Source: Methanobacterium sp. PtaB.Bin024
GTDB lineage: Archaea; Methanobacteriota; Methanobacteria; Methanobacteriales; Methanobacteriaceae
Assembly: GCA_002067065.1 (NCBI GenBank)
Contig: MVPY01000034.1
Location: forward strand, 51,136 to 115,135
Direction: 5' to 3'
DNA: 64,000 bases
Part shown: positions 40,076 to 50,093 of the stretch, piece by piece
How the letters are laid out: each line of letters opens with the position of its first letter
How positions within the stretch are numbered: the stretch's first letter is position 1
Position numbers and translations under genes: made by a program
The notes under the pieces: model-generated
Told to the model about the DNA's origin: nothing
What the model saw: only the letters and a program-made list of their open reading frames with translations
The model's database searches: none

Positions 40076-41416
40076 ATGGAATATTACCATGACGATAAAA
40101 TGCAGAAACTCTTCCAGGTCCTGGAAGAGCCCAAAACATTGGATGACATAGACCTGTCCCGTCCATTTATCCAGAATCTCCTTTTGAAGATCATAAACAC
40201 TTATGGAAACATCGCAGTTCAGCAGATGCACGAAATAACAGGTTTGCATGTGGATCTCCTTGAACAATGCCTGAAACCAATGGAAAAGGATGATTTAATA
40301 GTTCAGACTGGTGGTGGGTTCCTGTTTGCCAGTGTGGATTACACCATTAAAAAACAGGGCCACCAGAAGGCAGTTAAACTAACAGAAGAAAACCCATACA
40401 TAGGAACCGCCCCAGTAACCTATGATGAATACTTCAAAATCATGGAAGTCCAGTTGAAGGGAAGATACCCTATGAAAATACCCCCGGATGTAATCCAGAG
40501 AGCATTCCATGATGTTGTAGGAATGGAATATCCTAAAAAGGTTCTAACTGAAGCTGCAATTGGAGGTAAAGGTTTCTTCATTTACGGACCACCAGGTACG
40601 GGTAAAACATTCCTCACAAGTAAAATGTCTGAATTATTACCGCCAATAATCATGCCACGCTACGTTGAATTTAGTGGAAACATAATACAGATGTTCGACC
40701 CGGATTTCCACAAGTTACGACCAGAACAACCCGGAGATGTTAGGTGGGTTAAGATATTTGCACCATTCGTCTTCACTGGATCAGAACTCAGCACTGAGAA
40801 AATGGAAACATTGTACAACCCAAATAAGGGAGTTTTTGAAACATCACCTATTATAAAAGCCAACGGAGGAGTGCTGTTACTGGACGATCTGGGAAGGCAG
40901 AAAGAAGATCCTAATGTTCTTTTAAACAGGATGATTGTTCCACTGGAGAATAAGAAGGATGTGATCTATGTTAAAGGAGCACCAGTAATAGTGCACACTC
41001 ATTTTATCCCAGCATTATCCACCAACCTGGAGATTACTATAATAGATGAGGCCCACCTTCGCCGGGCACCTTTACACGTGTATCTGGAAGTTCCCAGTTC
41101 TGATGAGATCGTTGAGGTCTTCAAACGTAACTTAGATGTGTTAAAAGAAGAGTATGATGAGGACGTCCTGGAGCGTTTCAGAAGAGTGTATATTCCACAA
41201 CTTGATGGTGGGGAAAGCTTAAAACCAACCTTTGCCCATGCCCGTGACATAGCCCAGATAGCACAGGCCATCCGCATCCGTAGGGGGGAGGAGAAGATGA
41301 CAGTGGAAATATTAGAAGAGGCACTGAACCAGCATATCTTGGTATCCATGCAACGTGAATACACTCCAGAACTATTTGATCGGATTATAAATCAGGGAAG
41401 TAATCCTCATCAGTAG
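40076..41416 (+). CDS. AAA-family ATPase with N-terminal winged-helix-like region
   Basis: 446 residues. The first ~120 residues look helical, with NIAVQQMHEITGLHVDLLEQC as a possible winged helix. Walker A is GPPGTGKTFL at about 168-177, Walker B GGVLLLDDLGRQ, and an arginine-rich sensor region HLRRAPLHVYLEVPSSDEIV follows. It resembles predicted ATPases annotated as Flp-pilus-associated chaperones in methanogens. No pilus gene is nearby, so that role is unconfirmed. The 3' end is partly duplicated downstream (41437-41465). Confidence 0.7.
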   Translation: MEYYHDDKMQKLFQVLEEPKTLDDIDLSRPFIQNLLLKIINTYGNIAVQQMHEITGLHVDLLEQCLKPMEKDDLIVQTGGGFLFASVDYTIKKQGHQKAVKLTEENPYIGTAPVTYDEYFKIMEVQLKGRYPMKIPPDVIQRAFHDVVGMEYPKKVLTEAAIGGKGFFIYGPPGTGKTFLTSKMSELLPPIIMPRYVEFSGNIIQMFDPDFHKLRPEQPGDVRWVKIFAPFVFTGSELSTEKMETLYNPNKGVFETSPIIKANGGVLLLDDLGRQKEDPNVLLNRMIVPLENKKDVIYVKGAPVIVHTHFIPALSTNLEITIIDEAHLRRAPLHVYLEVPSSDEIVEVFKRNLDVLKEEYDEDVLERFRRVYIPQLDGGESLKPTFAHARDIAQIAQAIRIRRGEEKMTVEILEEALNQHILVSMQREYTPELFDRIINQGSNPHQ

Positions 41417-41714
41417 AGTATATCTTATTGTAGTGAAATCCTCATTAGTAGTAGAGTAAAATCTTCATTGGTATTTTATCAATTCATTAATATTCCTATC
41501 AATAAAGTGTTTGAACCAATCTTTTTGCAGAATTTACACCAAAATCCCATCTAACATTAGATAGCGAATAAGGAGCAATATCATTATTAATGGCTGAAAA
41601 TCCGTTTAAAATTGGATTGGTGGATTATCATCCATTTTTACAGGTTTGGGAAAATCTTTTTAACAAGCAACCTCCAATATAAGAGAGGTTAAAATCACAA
41701 AGAGGAATGATCAC
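41417..41714. other. Gap upstream of purA with a duplicated gene end
   Basis: 298 bases, no gene. The first part repeats the end of the ATPase gene: AATCCTCATCAGTAGAGTA at 41402 is echoed at 41437-41465 with three inserted bases and changes. Confidence 0.5.
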
Positions 41715-42737
<1,023 letters not shown>

Positions 42738-42742
42738 AAACA

Positions 42743-42765
42743 TTTTTTTTTAATATACCTTTTTT
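42743..42765 (+). terminator. Poly-T terminator after purA
   Basis: T-runs at 42743-42750 and about 42760-42765 directly after the stop codon, the usual archaeal termination signal, without a hairpin. Confidence 0.55.
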
Positions 42766-42814
42766 AATTTGTTTAGGTGGAGAATAAGGAGATTAATAAT
42801 AAGGAGAATGAAAG

Positions 42815-43111
42815 ATGCTGGAGATAACTGTCCATGAAATAAGGGGACACTGCCCAGTATATAAAGAGGGTGACCGCATGGTGGTTGATGATCCAAAAAT
42901 AGTTCTGGATGAAACCGATGCTGTGTGTACTCATGCCCTATCCACTATCCTACACTACACCACTATCCTGGAAAATGACTGGATCCCATCTAAACTGGGA
43001 TTAACCAGGGAAGGTGATGAGGATCATGCCTACCTGCAATGTGTGGACCCTGGAGAACCATACACAGATGGGGGAACAGTTATCTTCCGTTGCAGGAAAA
43101 TAGATAAGTAA
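42815..43111 (+). CDS. TIGR04076 family small protein
   Basis: 98 residues: EITVHEIRGHCPVYKEGDRM, then ALSTILHYTTILENDWIPSKLG and YLQCVDPGEPYTDGGTVIF. This matches the TIGR04076 family of unknown function, in which the Cys and Gly-Asp turns are kept. AAGGAGAATG precedes the start. Its position between purA and a DUF166 gene gives no clear hint of function. Confidence 0.75.
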   Translation: MLEITVHEIRGHCPVYKEGDRMVVDDPKIVLDETDAVCTHALSTILHYTTILENDWIPSKLGLTREGDEDHAYLQCVDPGEPYTDGGTVIFRCRKIDK

Positions 43112-43242
43112 TGGATAAAACAGATATTTATTCTAAGTAAGTCTTTCTATGTAGAGTGAGTCTTACACAATTGAATAAATTTTCTGCAATTAAATAAACC
43201 GAAATTACATAAAAATACCATTAATCTGGAGGGGCGGAAAAA

Positions 43243-44133
43243 ATGAGGATCTACATTTTAAGCTCCGGTAAATATGGTAGCAGGGTGACAAATAACCTTG
43301 CAGAGCATGGAATGGCCAGTAACATTGTGGGAATTGAAGAATTCCCCGAAGATTTACCTCTTTTTATTGATGAATTTCAGGAATACATCCCCCATAATTT
43401 ACCACTAGCTGATCTGATTCTGGCAGTGGGTCTCTCAGGGGATATAAACATGATAGTCCCGGAAGTAGCTCGTAGGACTGGTGCTAAATCTGCGATAATA
43501 CCCATCTATGGGCCGGAGCAGATGCCACCAGGCCTGCAGCAGGAGATCACTGAATCTGCCCCTGACGTCAGGATTGTTTTTCCCAAACCTTTCTGTTCAC
43601 TGGAACCAGTGGGTGATGCTCCTATAGACGAGTTTGCCAGTCATTTTGGCAAACCAGTCCTGTTCATCAAATCAGACAGGTTCATAAAAAAGGTTGAAGT
43701 TTTGAGGGGTGCTCCCTGTGGTTCCACCAATTACATTGCCAGGGGCCTGTGGAGCATGCCCGAAGATGAAGCAGAACTCCAGGCAACCCAGAAACTCCAC
43801 AACTATCCCTGTAATGCCAGCACCGACACCGACCCCTCAGTGGGTGACACCAGCATGCACCTGGCTAGCTACCAGATAAAAGAAGCAGTTAAAAGGGCGT
43901 TAGGTTTTGCTGTGAAATCAGCAGTGGTGGACAGTGAAATCTGCAATCTGGATAAGTGCCAGGAAGAGTGTATCAAAAGTTGCCCCCAAGTACTGATAGG
44001 GTTGGACACCATAACTCTTGATGGGGATGGTCAGGTAGTGATTGACCCTGCAACCTGTGGATACTGCGAGATATGCCTGAAAGAATGTCCCTTAAATGCC
44101 ATCAGTATTGAAACTGGAAGGTTTGAGTTGTAG
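43243..44133 (+). CDS. DUF166 iron-sulfur protein, copy 1
   Basis: 296 residues. The N-terminal part (RIYILSSGKYGSRVTNNLAE, then PLADLILAVGLSGDINMIVP) resembles a nucleotide-type fold. FPKPFCSLEP and GAPCGSTNYIA carry conserved cysteines. The C-terminus holds ferredoxin-like cysteines: CNLDKCQEECIKSCP and CGYCEICLKECP. It matches DUF166/COG1810, an archaeal family without an established function. By eye it is about two-thirds identical to the gene at 45370-46260. Confidence 0.8.
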   Translation: MRIYILSSGKYGSRVTNNLAEHGMASNIVGIEEFPEDLPLFIDEFQEYIPHNLPLADLILAVGLSGDINMIVPEVARRTGAKSAIIPIYGPEQMPPGLQQEITESAPDVRIVFPKPFCSLEPVGDAPIDEFASHFGKPVLFIKSDRFIKKVEVLRGAPCGSTNYIARGLWSMPEDEAELQATQKLHNYPCNASTDTDPSVGDTSMHLASYQIKEAVKRALGFAVKSAVVDSEICNLDKCQEECIKSCPQVLIGLDTITLDGDGQVVIDPATCGYCEICLKECPLNAISIETGRFEL

Positions 44134-44252
44134 TGAATTTCTGGGATTGTAATTAACTCAAGAGGTATAATGTGAATGTTAAAGAACGATTAGAAGTGTT
44201 GAAAAGTTAACATTCAAGAATCAAAACTAATTCAAGGTCATATTACTGTCAT

Positions 44253-44280
44253 GTTTATATATTGTTAACTATATATAACC
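44253..44280. promoter_or_regulatory. TATA-overlapping near-palindrome before the ribbon-helix-helix gene
   Basis: GTTTATATATT, GTTAAC, TATATATAAC: AT-rich arms centred on GTTAAC (44264-44269), with one base of slip between the arms, ending 4 bases before the start codon. A plausible self-regulation site. Confidence 0.4.
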
Positions 44281-44284
44281 AAAC

Positions 44285-44635
44285 ATGACTTCGGTATCAT
44301 CAATTGAAGAAGAAAATCCAAAACCAAAAGCAGTGGGCACTAAACTAACACCCAGGGAAAACGAAGAGATACAAAATTTAATTGATGCTGGAATATATCT
44401 CAGTTTCTCTGATTTTATAAGAGAAGCCATTAGGGATAAGCTCAAAGCGATAAAGGTGATCAAGATTCGTGAAATCGATTACGACACTGCTAAAAAAGAA
44501 ATTTTAGGTTATTATAAAAATTATTCTGAAAGCTATGATTATGAAGTTGCAGATGATCTTGAATTAGATTATGAATTTGTTTGCCAAGTTCTTAATGAAT
44601 TAGAACAAGAAGGACGTTTGGGATTGGTTGAATGA
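44285..44635 (+). CDS. Ribbon-helix-helix regulator
   Basis: 116 residues. KAVGTKLTPRENEEIQNLID, then AGIYLSFSDFIREAIRDKLKAI, is an Arc/CopG-type ribbon-helix-helix. The C-terminal half (YDTAKKEILGYYKNYSESYD, then LELDYEFVCQVLNELEQEGR) looks like a small helical or winged domain. It overlaps the next small gene by ATGA. Probably a DNA-binding repressor acting on its own promoter (inference). Confidence 0.75.
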   Translation: MTSVSSIEEENPKPKAVGTKLTPRENEEIQNLIDAGIYLSFSDFIREAIRDKLKAIKVIKIREIDYDTAKKEILGYYKNYSESYDYEVADDLELDYEFVCQVLNELEQEGRLGLVE

Positions 44636-44808
44636 GTACATATACTGAGGAAGGAACCATTATAAAAGGTGTCAAAATAGTTGGTGAAGCAAGAAAAATC
44701 ACTGATCCGGTAACAATAGCCAAAACTGGCAGGCATAAAGCCCAAAGAATTGTTCTAAAGGATAATGCGATGTGTCGCATAGCTAGAAAATATAGATTCA
44801 TTAAATGA
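44632..44808 (+). CDS. Small basic protein co-encoded with the ribbon-helix-helix regulator
   Basis: 58 residues from ATG 44632, overlapping the regulator stop. It starts STYTEEGTIIKGVKIVGEAR and ends NAMCRIARKYRFIK, with several Lys/Arg. I do not recognise it. Tight coupling to a ribbon-helix-helix gene is reminiscent of toxin-antitoxin pairs, but nothing in the sequence identifies a toxin fold. Confidence 0.6.
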   Translation: MSTYTEEGTIIKGVKIVGEARKITDPVTIAKTGRHKAQRIVLKDNAMCRIARKYRFIK

Positions 44809-44860
44809 TCAATGAAATTGAATACCTATTACTATTTTCATTAACCCAATCTAACACACT

Positions 44861-44884
44861 AATTTGGAGTACATACTCCAAATT
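44861..44884. promoter_or_regulatory. 24-base perfect palindrome (operator candidate)
   Basis: AATTTGGAGTA (44861-44871), CA, TACTCCAAATT (44874-44884). Eleven perfect pairs, 59 bases before the start of a small helix-turn-helix gene. Confidence 0.6.
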
Positions 44885-44942
44885 AACTGAATATTTCCTA
44901 CAAAAAAAATATTTAGAAGAATAATATGAACAGGTGTTCCCA

Positions 44943-45104
44943 ATGGATGATAAAGAAAAAGTAATTAAAGCTTTCCGAGACTCTGAAGAACCTTTAAACG
45001 CCACTAAAGTCAGCCAGATGTCTGGTGTGGAGAAAAAAGAAGTTGACAAGATCATGAAAGAACTTAAAAAAGACGAAACCATCATTTCACCAAAAAGGTG
45101 TTAA
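44943..45104 (+). CDS. Small helix-turn-helix protein
   Basis: 53 residues: MDDKEKVIKAFRDSEEPLNA, then TKVSQMSGVEKKEVDKIMKE, a compact winged-helix core (helix, helix-turn-helix) without room for another domain. CAGGTGTT lies upstream. Such mini-regulators are common in Methanobacteriales. The palindrome at 44861-44884 is a natural candidate target. Confidence 0.7.
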   Translation: MDDKEKVIKAFRDSEEPLNATKVSQMSGVEKKEVDKIMKELKKDETIISPKRC

Positions 45105-45369
45105 TGGGCCTTAAAAGAATAAATGGATAAAACATTATTAGAATTAAAGAAAATATTCTTAGAATCAAATTTCTTAGAATTAAATAAATATTCTTTTTTT
45201 TAAAAATTGGTGATACGGTCTTGTTAGAACCAAACTTTATGGCTGGATTATAGGCAGTTATCTTCCAGAACAATATCAACTAATTTATTAAGGACTTTAA
45301 ATTAAGGACTATTATTGATGAATATTTTTCTAACTGAATTATGTTGCAAACTAAAATGGGATGAGTACT
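45105..45369. other. Gap between small regulator and DUF166 copy 2
   Basis: 265 AT-rich bases with repeated AGAATT/AAATATTCTT words and a T-run (45194-45202) that may end the upstream transcript. No gene seen. Confidence 0.4.
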
Positions 45370-46260
45370 ATGAAACTTTACATAATAAGTTCAGGGAAGT
45401 ATGGGAGTCGTATTGTCAACAGTCTGGCAGAAATGGGACTGGCCAGTAGTATGGTGGGTTTAGAAGAACTACCTGAAGACCTACCAGAGTTCATTGATGA
45501 TTTTTCCAGTTACACTCCTAAAAACATACCCCAGGCAGACCTGATACTGGCAGTGGGACTATACGGAGATATCAACATGGTGGTGCCCTTAATTGCCAAC
45601 CAAAGTGGTGCCAAATCAGTTATAATTCCCATCCATGACCCTAAACAGGTGCCACCAGGTCTGCAGATGGAAATAGAAGAATCTGCTCCTGATGTGAAGA
45701 TAGTATTTCCCAAACCTTTTTGTTCACTGGAACCGGTAGGTGACCTGTTCATAGATGAATTCGCCAGCCAGTTCGGGAAACCATTACTGGAAATTGAATC
45801 TGATGGCCTGGTTAAGAAGGTGAAAGTAATAAGAACTGCTCCCTGTGGCAGTACTCGATACATAGCAGATAATATTGAAGGTTTTCCTGCCCAAGAAGCA
45901 GAACTTGAGGCAGGTAACAAGTTACATAACTATCCCTGCAACGCCAGTATGACCACCGACCCTGTGGTGGGAGACACCATACTCCACCTGGCAGGATACC
46001 AAACCAAAGAAGCGGTTAAAAGGGCTCTGGGTTTTGCAATGCGGTCTGCAGTGGTAGATCATGAGACCTGTGAGGCAGATGAATGCCAGCACGAATGCAT
46101 CAAACACTGTCCCCAGGTGCAGATTGGGGTGGACACTGTGACCCTAAATGAGGACCAGCAGGCAGTTATTGACCCGGCCAGTTGTGGATGCTGTGAAATA
46201 TGTATCAATGAATGTCCCTATGGTTCCATAGAGATGGAAGAGAAGAAATTCCCATTATAA
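45370..46260 (+). CDS. DUF166 iron-sulfur protein, copy 2
   Basis: 296 residues from ATG 45370 (ATG 45361 is also in frame; 45370 aligns with copy 1). Same layout as copy 1: KLYIISSGKYGSR start, FPKPFCSLEPVGD, then the two C-terminal cysteine sets CEADECQHECIKHCP and CGCCEICINECP. The second set has an additional cysteine (CGCC against CGYC). It precedes the cobalamin gene by 54 bases, so the two may be co-transcribed. Confidence 0.8.
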   Translation: MKLYIISSGKYGSRIVNSLAEMGLASSMVGLEELPEDLPEFIDDFSSYTPKNIPQADLILAVGLYGDINMVVPLIANQSGAKSVIIPIHDPKQVPPGLQMEIEESAPDVKIVFPKPFCSLEPVGDLFIDEFASQFGKPLLEIESDGLVKKVKVIRTAPCGSTRYIADNIEGFPAQEAELEAGNKLHNYPCNASMTTDPVVGDTILHLAGYQTKEAVKRALGFAMRSAVVDHETCEADECQHECIKHCPQVQIGVDTVTLNEDQQAVIDPASCGCCEICINECPYGSIEMEEKKFPL

Positions 46261-46314
46261 TAACACAACCTAATTATTTGTAGACAAATTTCATATTAAT
46301 TGGTGTGATAACCC

Positions 46315-47091
46315 ATGAGAGGTAAAGTAGTTTTCATTGGAGCAGGACCTGGAGACCCAGAACTATTAACTATAAAGGCGTTTCGAGTGATTGAAGACGC
46401 AGATGTGATTATCTACGCCGGCTCATTGGTGAACCCTGAGGTTCTAGGTTATGCCAAATCCGATGCTTTGGTCTATAACAGTGCCGAGATGAATCTGGAT
46501 GAGATCCTGGATGTGATGGAGAAATCTGTCCAAGAGGAGAAACTAGTTGCCAGGGTGCATACAGGTGATCCTGCAATTTACGGTGCCATCGGCGAGCAGA
46601 TGCAGTGCTTGCGGGAGAAAAACATTCCATACGAGGTCATTCCAGGTGTGAGTTCTTTGTTTGCTACTGCAGCAGCCCTTGAATCTGAGCTGACTTTGCC
46701 TGAGGTCTCTCAAACAGTTATTATAACTCGTCCATCTGGTAGAACTCCTAAACCTGATCGTGAAGCTATCTATCGTCTTGCAGAGCACCAGGCCACCATG
46801 TGCATCTTCCTGGGGGTGCATATGATTGGGAAGGTGGTAACTGAGCTTTTAACTTTCTACGATCCGGACACACCTGTGGCAGTGGTGCAGAAGGCCAGTT
46901 GGGATGATGAAAAAGTAGTTAGGGGAACTTTAGATAATATCGCTGGTAAGGTTGCAGAAGCAGGTATCAAAAAGACCGCCATTATTGTTGTTGGAGACGT
47001 GCTTGGTACATCTCGTGTGACTCCATCCAAGCTATATGATTCCCATTTCTCACATGAATACAGGAAGGGTAATGGAGAACAAGACGATTAG
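46315..47091 (+). CDS. cbiF: Cobalt-precorrin-4 C11-methyltransferase
   Basis: 258 residues, tetrapyrrole methylase family: GKVVFIGAGPGDPELLTIKA (SAM-site glycine loop GAGPGDPE), YAGSLVNPEVL, HTGDPAIYGAIGEQM and PGVSSLFATAAALESELTLP. The combination fits CbiF/CobM. It adds a methyl at C11 during cobalamin synthesis, needed for corrinoid methyltransferases of methanogenesis. Confidence 0.9.
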   Translation: MRGKVVFIGAGPGDPELLTIKAFRVIEDADVIIYAGSLVNPEVLGYAKSDALVYNSAEMNLDEILDVMEKSVQEEKLVARVHTGDPAIYGAIGEQMQCLREKNIPYEVIPGVSSLFATAAALESELTLPEVSQTVIITRPSGRTPKPDREAIYRLAEHQATMCIFLGVHMIGKVVTELLTFYDPDTPVAVVQKASWDDEKVVRGTLDNIAGKVAEAGIKKTAIIVVGDVLGTSRVTPSKLYDSHFSHEYRKGNGEQDD

Positions 47092-47216
47092 TTCTTACCT
47101 GTAAAATAATTATGGCTATCTTTAAATTAACAAGAACAATTTACTTTAAGGGATCAATTTATTTTTTATAGTGAGGTTTCTATTAGGTAGGCCAATTTAT
47201 TCACGCAAATAGTTAA

Positions 47217-47243
47217 AACAAATACCACACATTGGTATTTGTT
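47217..47243. terminator. Hairpin between convergent cbiF and glycosyltransferase genes
   Basis: AACAAATACCA (47217-47227), CACAT, TGGTATTTGTT (47233-47243): eleven perfect pairs, placed 16 bases past the leftward stop and in the tail of the rightward transcript. Confidence 0.65.
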
Positions 47244-47258
47244 AATAAATCCTTTTTT

Positions 47259-48134
47259 CTACCTAGTTCTTTCGATCATCCTGGAGATACTGTGGAGGAT
47301 GAGTCCGGTAAAGCCCATGAAAGAACCGAATATGGTTAACAAAGCTGCCAGGGCTGTTGGTATGAGGGTAATGGAAGTGCCACTTAAGTATTCTGTAAAG
47401 AATCTTATGCTAAGCACGATCCCGATTAACACCATGATAAGTCCAGGTATACCAAAATAATATAATGGCCGGTTATATTCCATGTCTCTGATAATCTTCA
47501 CCAGAACACTAACACCATGTTTTATCGGATTGGCTTTATGATGACTCTCCTCACCATAAACTGCACTTATCTCAACTTCTTTAATCCTTAAACCTGCTTT
47601 AGCTGCATCTATAAGCATTTCACTTTCTATGGTGTAACCAGTGCTGTGGAAACCGAATACTGGTATGGTTTGCCCTGAGAATGCCCGGAAACCACTCTGA
47701 CTGTCAGTTATTTTCAGATCCCCGCTGATGTTGGTGGCAGCATCAAGCACACTTTGTCCCACCCTCCGGTAGGCAGGAGTTTCATCATCCTTACGGTTCA
47801 AGTAACGGCTTCCATTCACCACGTCCGCCTCATCATTGAGTATGGGTTCCACCAGTTTGGGTATCTGGCTGGTTTCATGCTGGCCATCAGAGTCCAGGGT
47901 TACTATAATATCTGCATCTTGAACAGCTTGGAATCCAGTTTTTAAGGCTGCTCCCTTCCCCTGATTGGTGGTATGAACTATTAATTCAGCTCCGGCTAAT
48001 TTGGCGATCTCGCCAGTTTGATCACTGCTGCCGTCATCTACAACAATAACCCTTGATGTATGCTGCAGAGTTCCAAGAACTACACTTCCAATGGTTTTCT
48101 CCTCGTTGTAGGCAGGTATGATGGCGGTTATCAT
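47259..48134 (-). CDS. Family 2 glycosyltransferase with C-terminal membrane segments
   Basis: About 291 residues. The GT-A domain holds TAIIPAYNEEKTIGSVVLG, VDDGSSDQTGEIA and the DxD-like TLDSDGQHE, as in dolichyl-phosphate mannose/glucose synthases. Two C-terminal membrane helices follow (YYFGIPGLIMVLIGIVLSI; LIPTALAALLTIFGSFMGF). It probably charges a lipid carrier for surface glycan or N-glycan assembly. ATG 48134 is chosen because GAAGGAGAA is 9 bases upstream; TTG 48158 is less likely. Confidence 0.85.
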   Translation of the reverse strand: MITAIIPAYNEEKTIGSVVLGTLQHTSRVIVVDDGSSDQTGEIAKLAGAELIVHTTNQGKGAALKTGFQAVQDADIIVTLDSDGQHETSQIPKLVEPILNDEADVVNGSRYLNRKDDETPAYRRVGQSVLDAATNISGDLKITDSQSGFRAFSGQTIPVFGFHSTGYTIESEMLIDAAKAGLRIKEVEISAVYGEESHHKANPIKHGVSVLVKIIRDMEYNRPLYYFGIPGLIMVLIGIVLSIRFFTEYLSGTSITLIPTALAALLTIFGSFMGFTGLILHSISRMIERTR

Positions 48135-48383
48135 TAATGTTTCTCCTTCAACTAGCAATGTTTTATTACATGTTAATATATTTAAATATGCTCAAGGCAA
48201 TGAAATTAATAGTTACAGTTATATGTTAATAGCACTAAAGTCTTTTTATTAAATTTTCTATGATACTAAAGTTATTCATTAGAATAGGTTATTTATTGAC
48301 TAGTTTTTCATAGGCTAGTTATTTATGGAATACAATGTTACGTTGAAAGTTCAGGGACCAACAAGTGATGAGGAGTAAACAAC

Positions 48384-49205
48384 GTGAAGATCGCTGAGAA
48401 GGTACATGGCAAACGTTTTGACGTGGAATTACCCTGGGAATATGTGGTAACTCTAATTTTCTACCTTTTGGCTCTGATTATTGCAGAACTTTTGACCACA
48501 TATGTCAACAAGATATGGGGCCTGTCAGCCCATACCATCATCCTGTTTATTCTCCTGGTTAACGCTGCCATGGTGGAGTCAAAGGATTTCTCTAACCTGC
48601 TTCGCAGTATGATGCCCATTCCTATTATACGTATTGTAGGACTTTCTATTCCTATGATGCAGATAAAACCATTATACTGGTTCCCCATAGTTGCTATTCC
48701 TCTTTTTGCAGCGTCCATAGCCCTTATGCGTAGTCAGAACCTCTCACTGGAGGATGTGGGGCTGTTTTTTGGGGATTATAAGATCCAGCTTCTCATTACG
48801 CTAACCGGTTTTTTCACAGGGATCATTGAATTTTTCATCCTAAGACCGGATCCTTTAATCTCCCAGTTTACTCCCATGCTGCTTATTGGAGGCTTTATAA
48901 TATTATTACTATCCACAGGATTGGCTGAAGAATTACTGTTCCGTGGAATCCTCCAGAACAATACCATGAAACTGATAGGTCCTGCATGGGGACTTTTATA
49001 CACTTCTTTAGTATTTACCACCATGCACATAGGTTGGATATATTTTGCTGACCTTGTATTCGTATTCTGTGTGGCGATGTTCTACGGTTACTGTTTAATT
49101 AAAACCAAATCCCTCATGGGAATCACTCTGGCACACGGATTATCAAACAGCATGCTGTTTTTGGTGATGCCATTTATTAATCTGGCTTATTTCGGTCTTC
49201 ATTAA
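48384..49205 (+). CDS. CPBP-family intramembrane protease (GTG start)
   Basis: 273 residues with about seven to eight membrane segments. The CPBP/Abi motifs are present: motif 1 STGLAEELLFRGIL (EExxxR), motif 2 FTTMHIGW (His), motif 3 TLAHGLSNSML (HxxxN). The family includes Rce1 CAAX proteases and bacteriocin-immunity proteins. A start GTG at 48384 follows GATGAGGAG. The substrate is unknown; an immunity or maturation role is possible but the RiPP-like cluster is about 5 kb away. Confidence 0.8.
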   Translation: MKIAEKVHGKRFDVELPWEYVVTLIFYLLALIIAELLTTYVNKIWGLSAHTIILFILLVNAAMVESKDFSNLLRSMMPIPIIRIVGLSIPMMQIKPLYWFPIVAIPLFAASIALMRSQNLSLEDVGLFFGDYKIQLLITLTGFFTGIIEFFILRPDPLISQFTPMLLIGGFIILLLSTGLAEELLFRGILQNNTMKLIGPAWGLLYTSLVFTTMHIGWIYFADLVFVFCVAMFYGYCLIKTKSLMGITLAHGLSNSMLFLVMPFINLAYFGLH

Positions 49206-49230
49206 ATCATTTAGTTCCCATTATGCCATT

Positions 49231-49265
49231 AAGTTAACATTAACTTGGGCATTAAAGATTTTTTT
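49231..49265 (+). terminator. Hairpin plus T-run after the CPBP gene
   Basis: AAGTTAA (49231-49237), CA, TTAACTT (49240-49246), flanked by TGCC/GGCA that can extend it loosely, then seven T at 49259-49265. Confidence 0.5.
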
Positions 49266-49392
49266 CTAAAAAGGAAATTCAATAACTCCAGTGATATAAA
49301 AACATAACATAATGGAATTTAGAGTATAATTGAATAGTTATAGCCAATATCTGAAAAGTAGGTATATGGATATCTGAGATTAAGAGAAGTAA

Positions 49393-50007
49393 TTAAAGAT
49401 AATATGTTTTCTGAACTCTTCTTGCCTTAGATATCTGGTTGTTTGGATAGTATATGAAGTCACTTGTTCCTACAATACGGAGATTTTCACGCTTTAGTGT
49501 ATAAGTACCTTCCCAGTCTGTAGCGACACCATCAATCGTGAAATTTCCTCCAAAGGTCTTACCATTGTTCTGGAAATCTGTTTTTCCTGTCCATGCAGCA
49601 CAAGTGAGATTCATATTTCCCTTGAATATGGTGTTGAACATGGCCCCTTTAACATCCTCTGATAATAGGGAGTAAATTGTCCCTGGTGTGACCTTAATCT
49701 CATCAATTCTCCCAGTACCCTTAAGTCCATCTTCAGTGTAATCCAGGGGACTTTCAGATTTCTCTGCTCCTGTTAACTTTAAAAAAAAGTTAAAATCTCT
49801 TCCTTTTCCATTTATCTTATAGTATCCGCCTAAAGATCCTTCACTGAGGTTTTCTGGATGGGTGGGAGGTATCCATACTTTTGAGGAGTACTTGTAGGTG
49901 ATCTGATCAAAAGCCAGGGCACTGAAAAACCCGGTGGTGACTTCCAGTAGGGCTAAACCTGCAACTGCAACTAAAACTATCAATAGGATCAGGATTTTTT
50001 TATTCAT
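49393..50007 (-). CDS. Membrane-anchored protein of unknown function
   Basis: 204 residues. One N-terminal hydrophobic segment (KKILILLIVLVAVAGLALL) would anchor it or serve as a signal. The rest is a soluble beta-rich-looking domain facing outside (GGYYKINGKGRDFNFFLKL; GGNFTIDGVATDWEGTYTL). I do not recognise the family. It is first from the right terminator in a leftward run of membrane-associated genes that includes a lipoprotein and a DUF1616 protein. Confidence 0.6.
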   Translation of the reverse strand: MNKKILILLIVLVAVAGLALLEVTTGFFSALAFDQITYKYSSKVWIPPTHPENLSEGSLGGYYKINGKGRDFNFFLKLTGAEKSESPLDYTEDGLKGTGRIDEIKVTPGTIYSLLSEDVKGAMFNTIFKGNMNLTCAAWTGKTDFQNNGKTFGGNFTIDGVATDWEGTYTLKRENLRIVGTSDFIYYPNNQISKARRVQKTYYL

Positions 50008-50093
50008 ATTAACCAGATTCTTTCAAAGGATAGATAAATCTTTTTAGGTTAAAATAGTTCAAAATAAAATAAAAAAAGGGGAGGTGTATTGTT

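Noticed and set aside
48384..49205. CPBP protease considered as a dedicated immunity or maturation protein of the RiPP locus
   Set aside because: It lies about 5 kb away, beyond four minus-strand membrane-associated genes and on its own transcript. The family is common in methanogens for other roles, so the link is unsupported.
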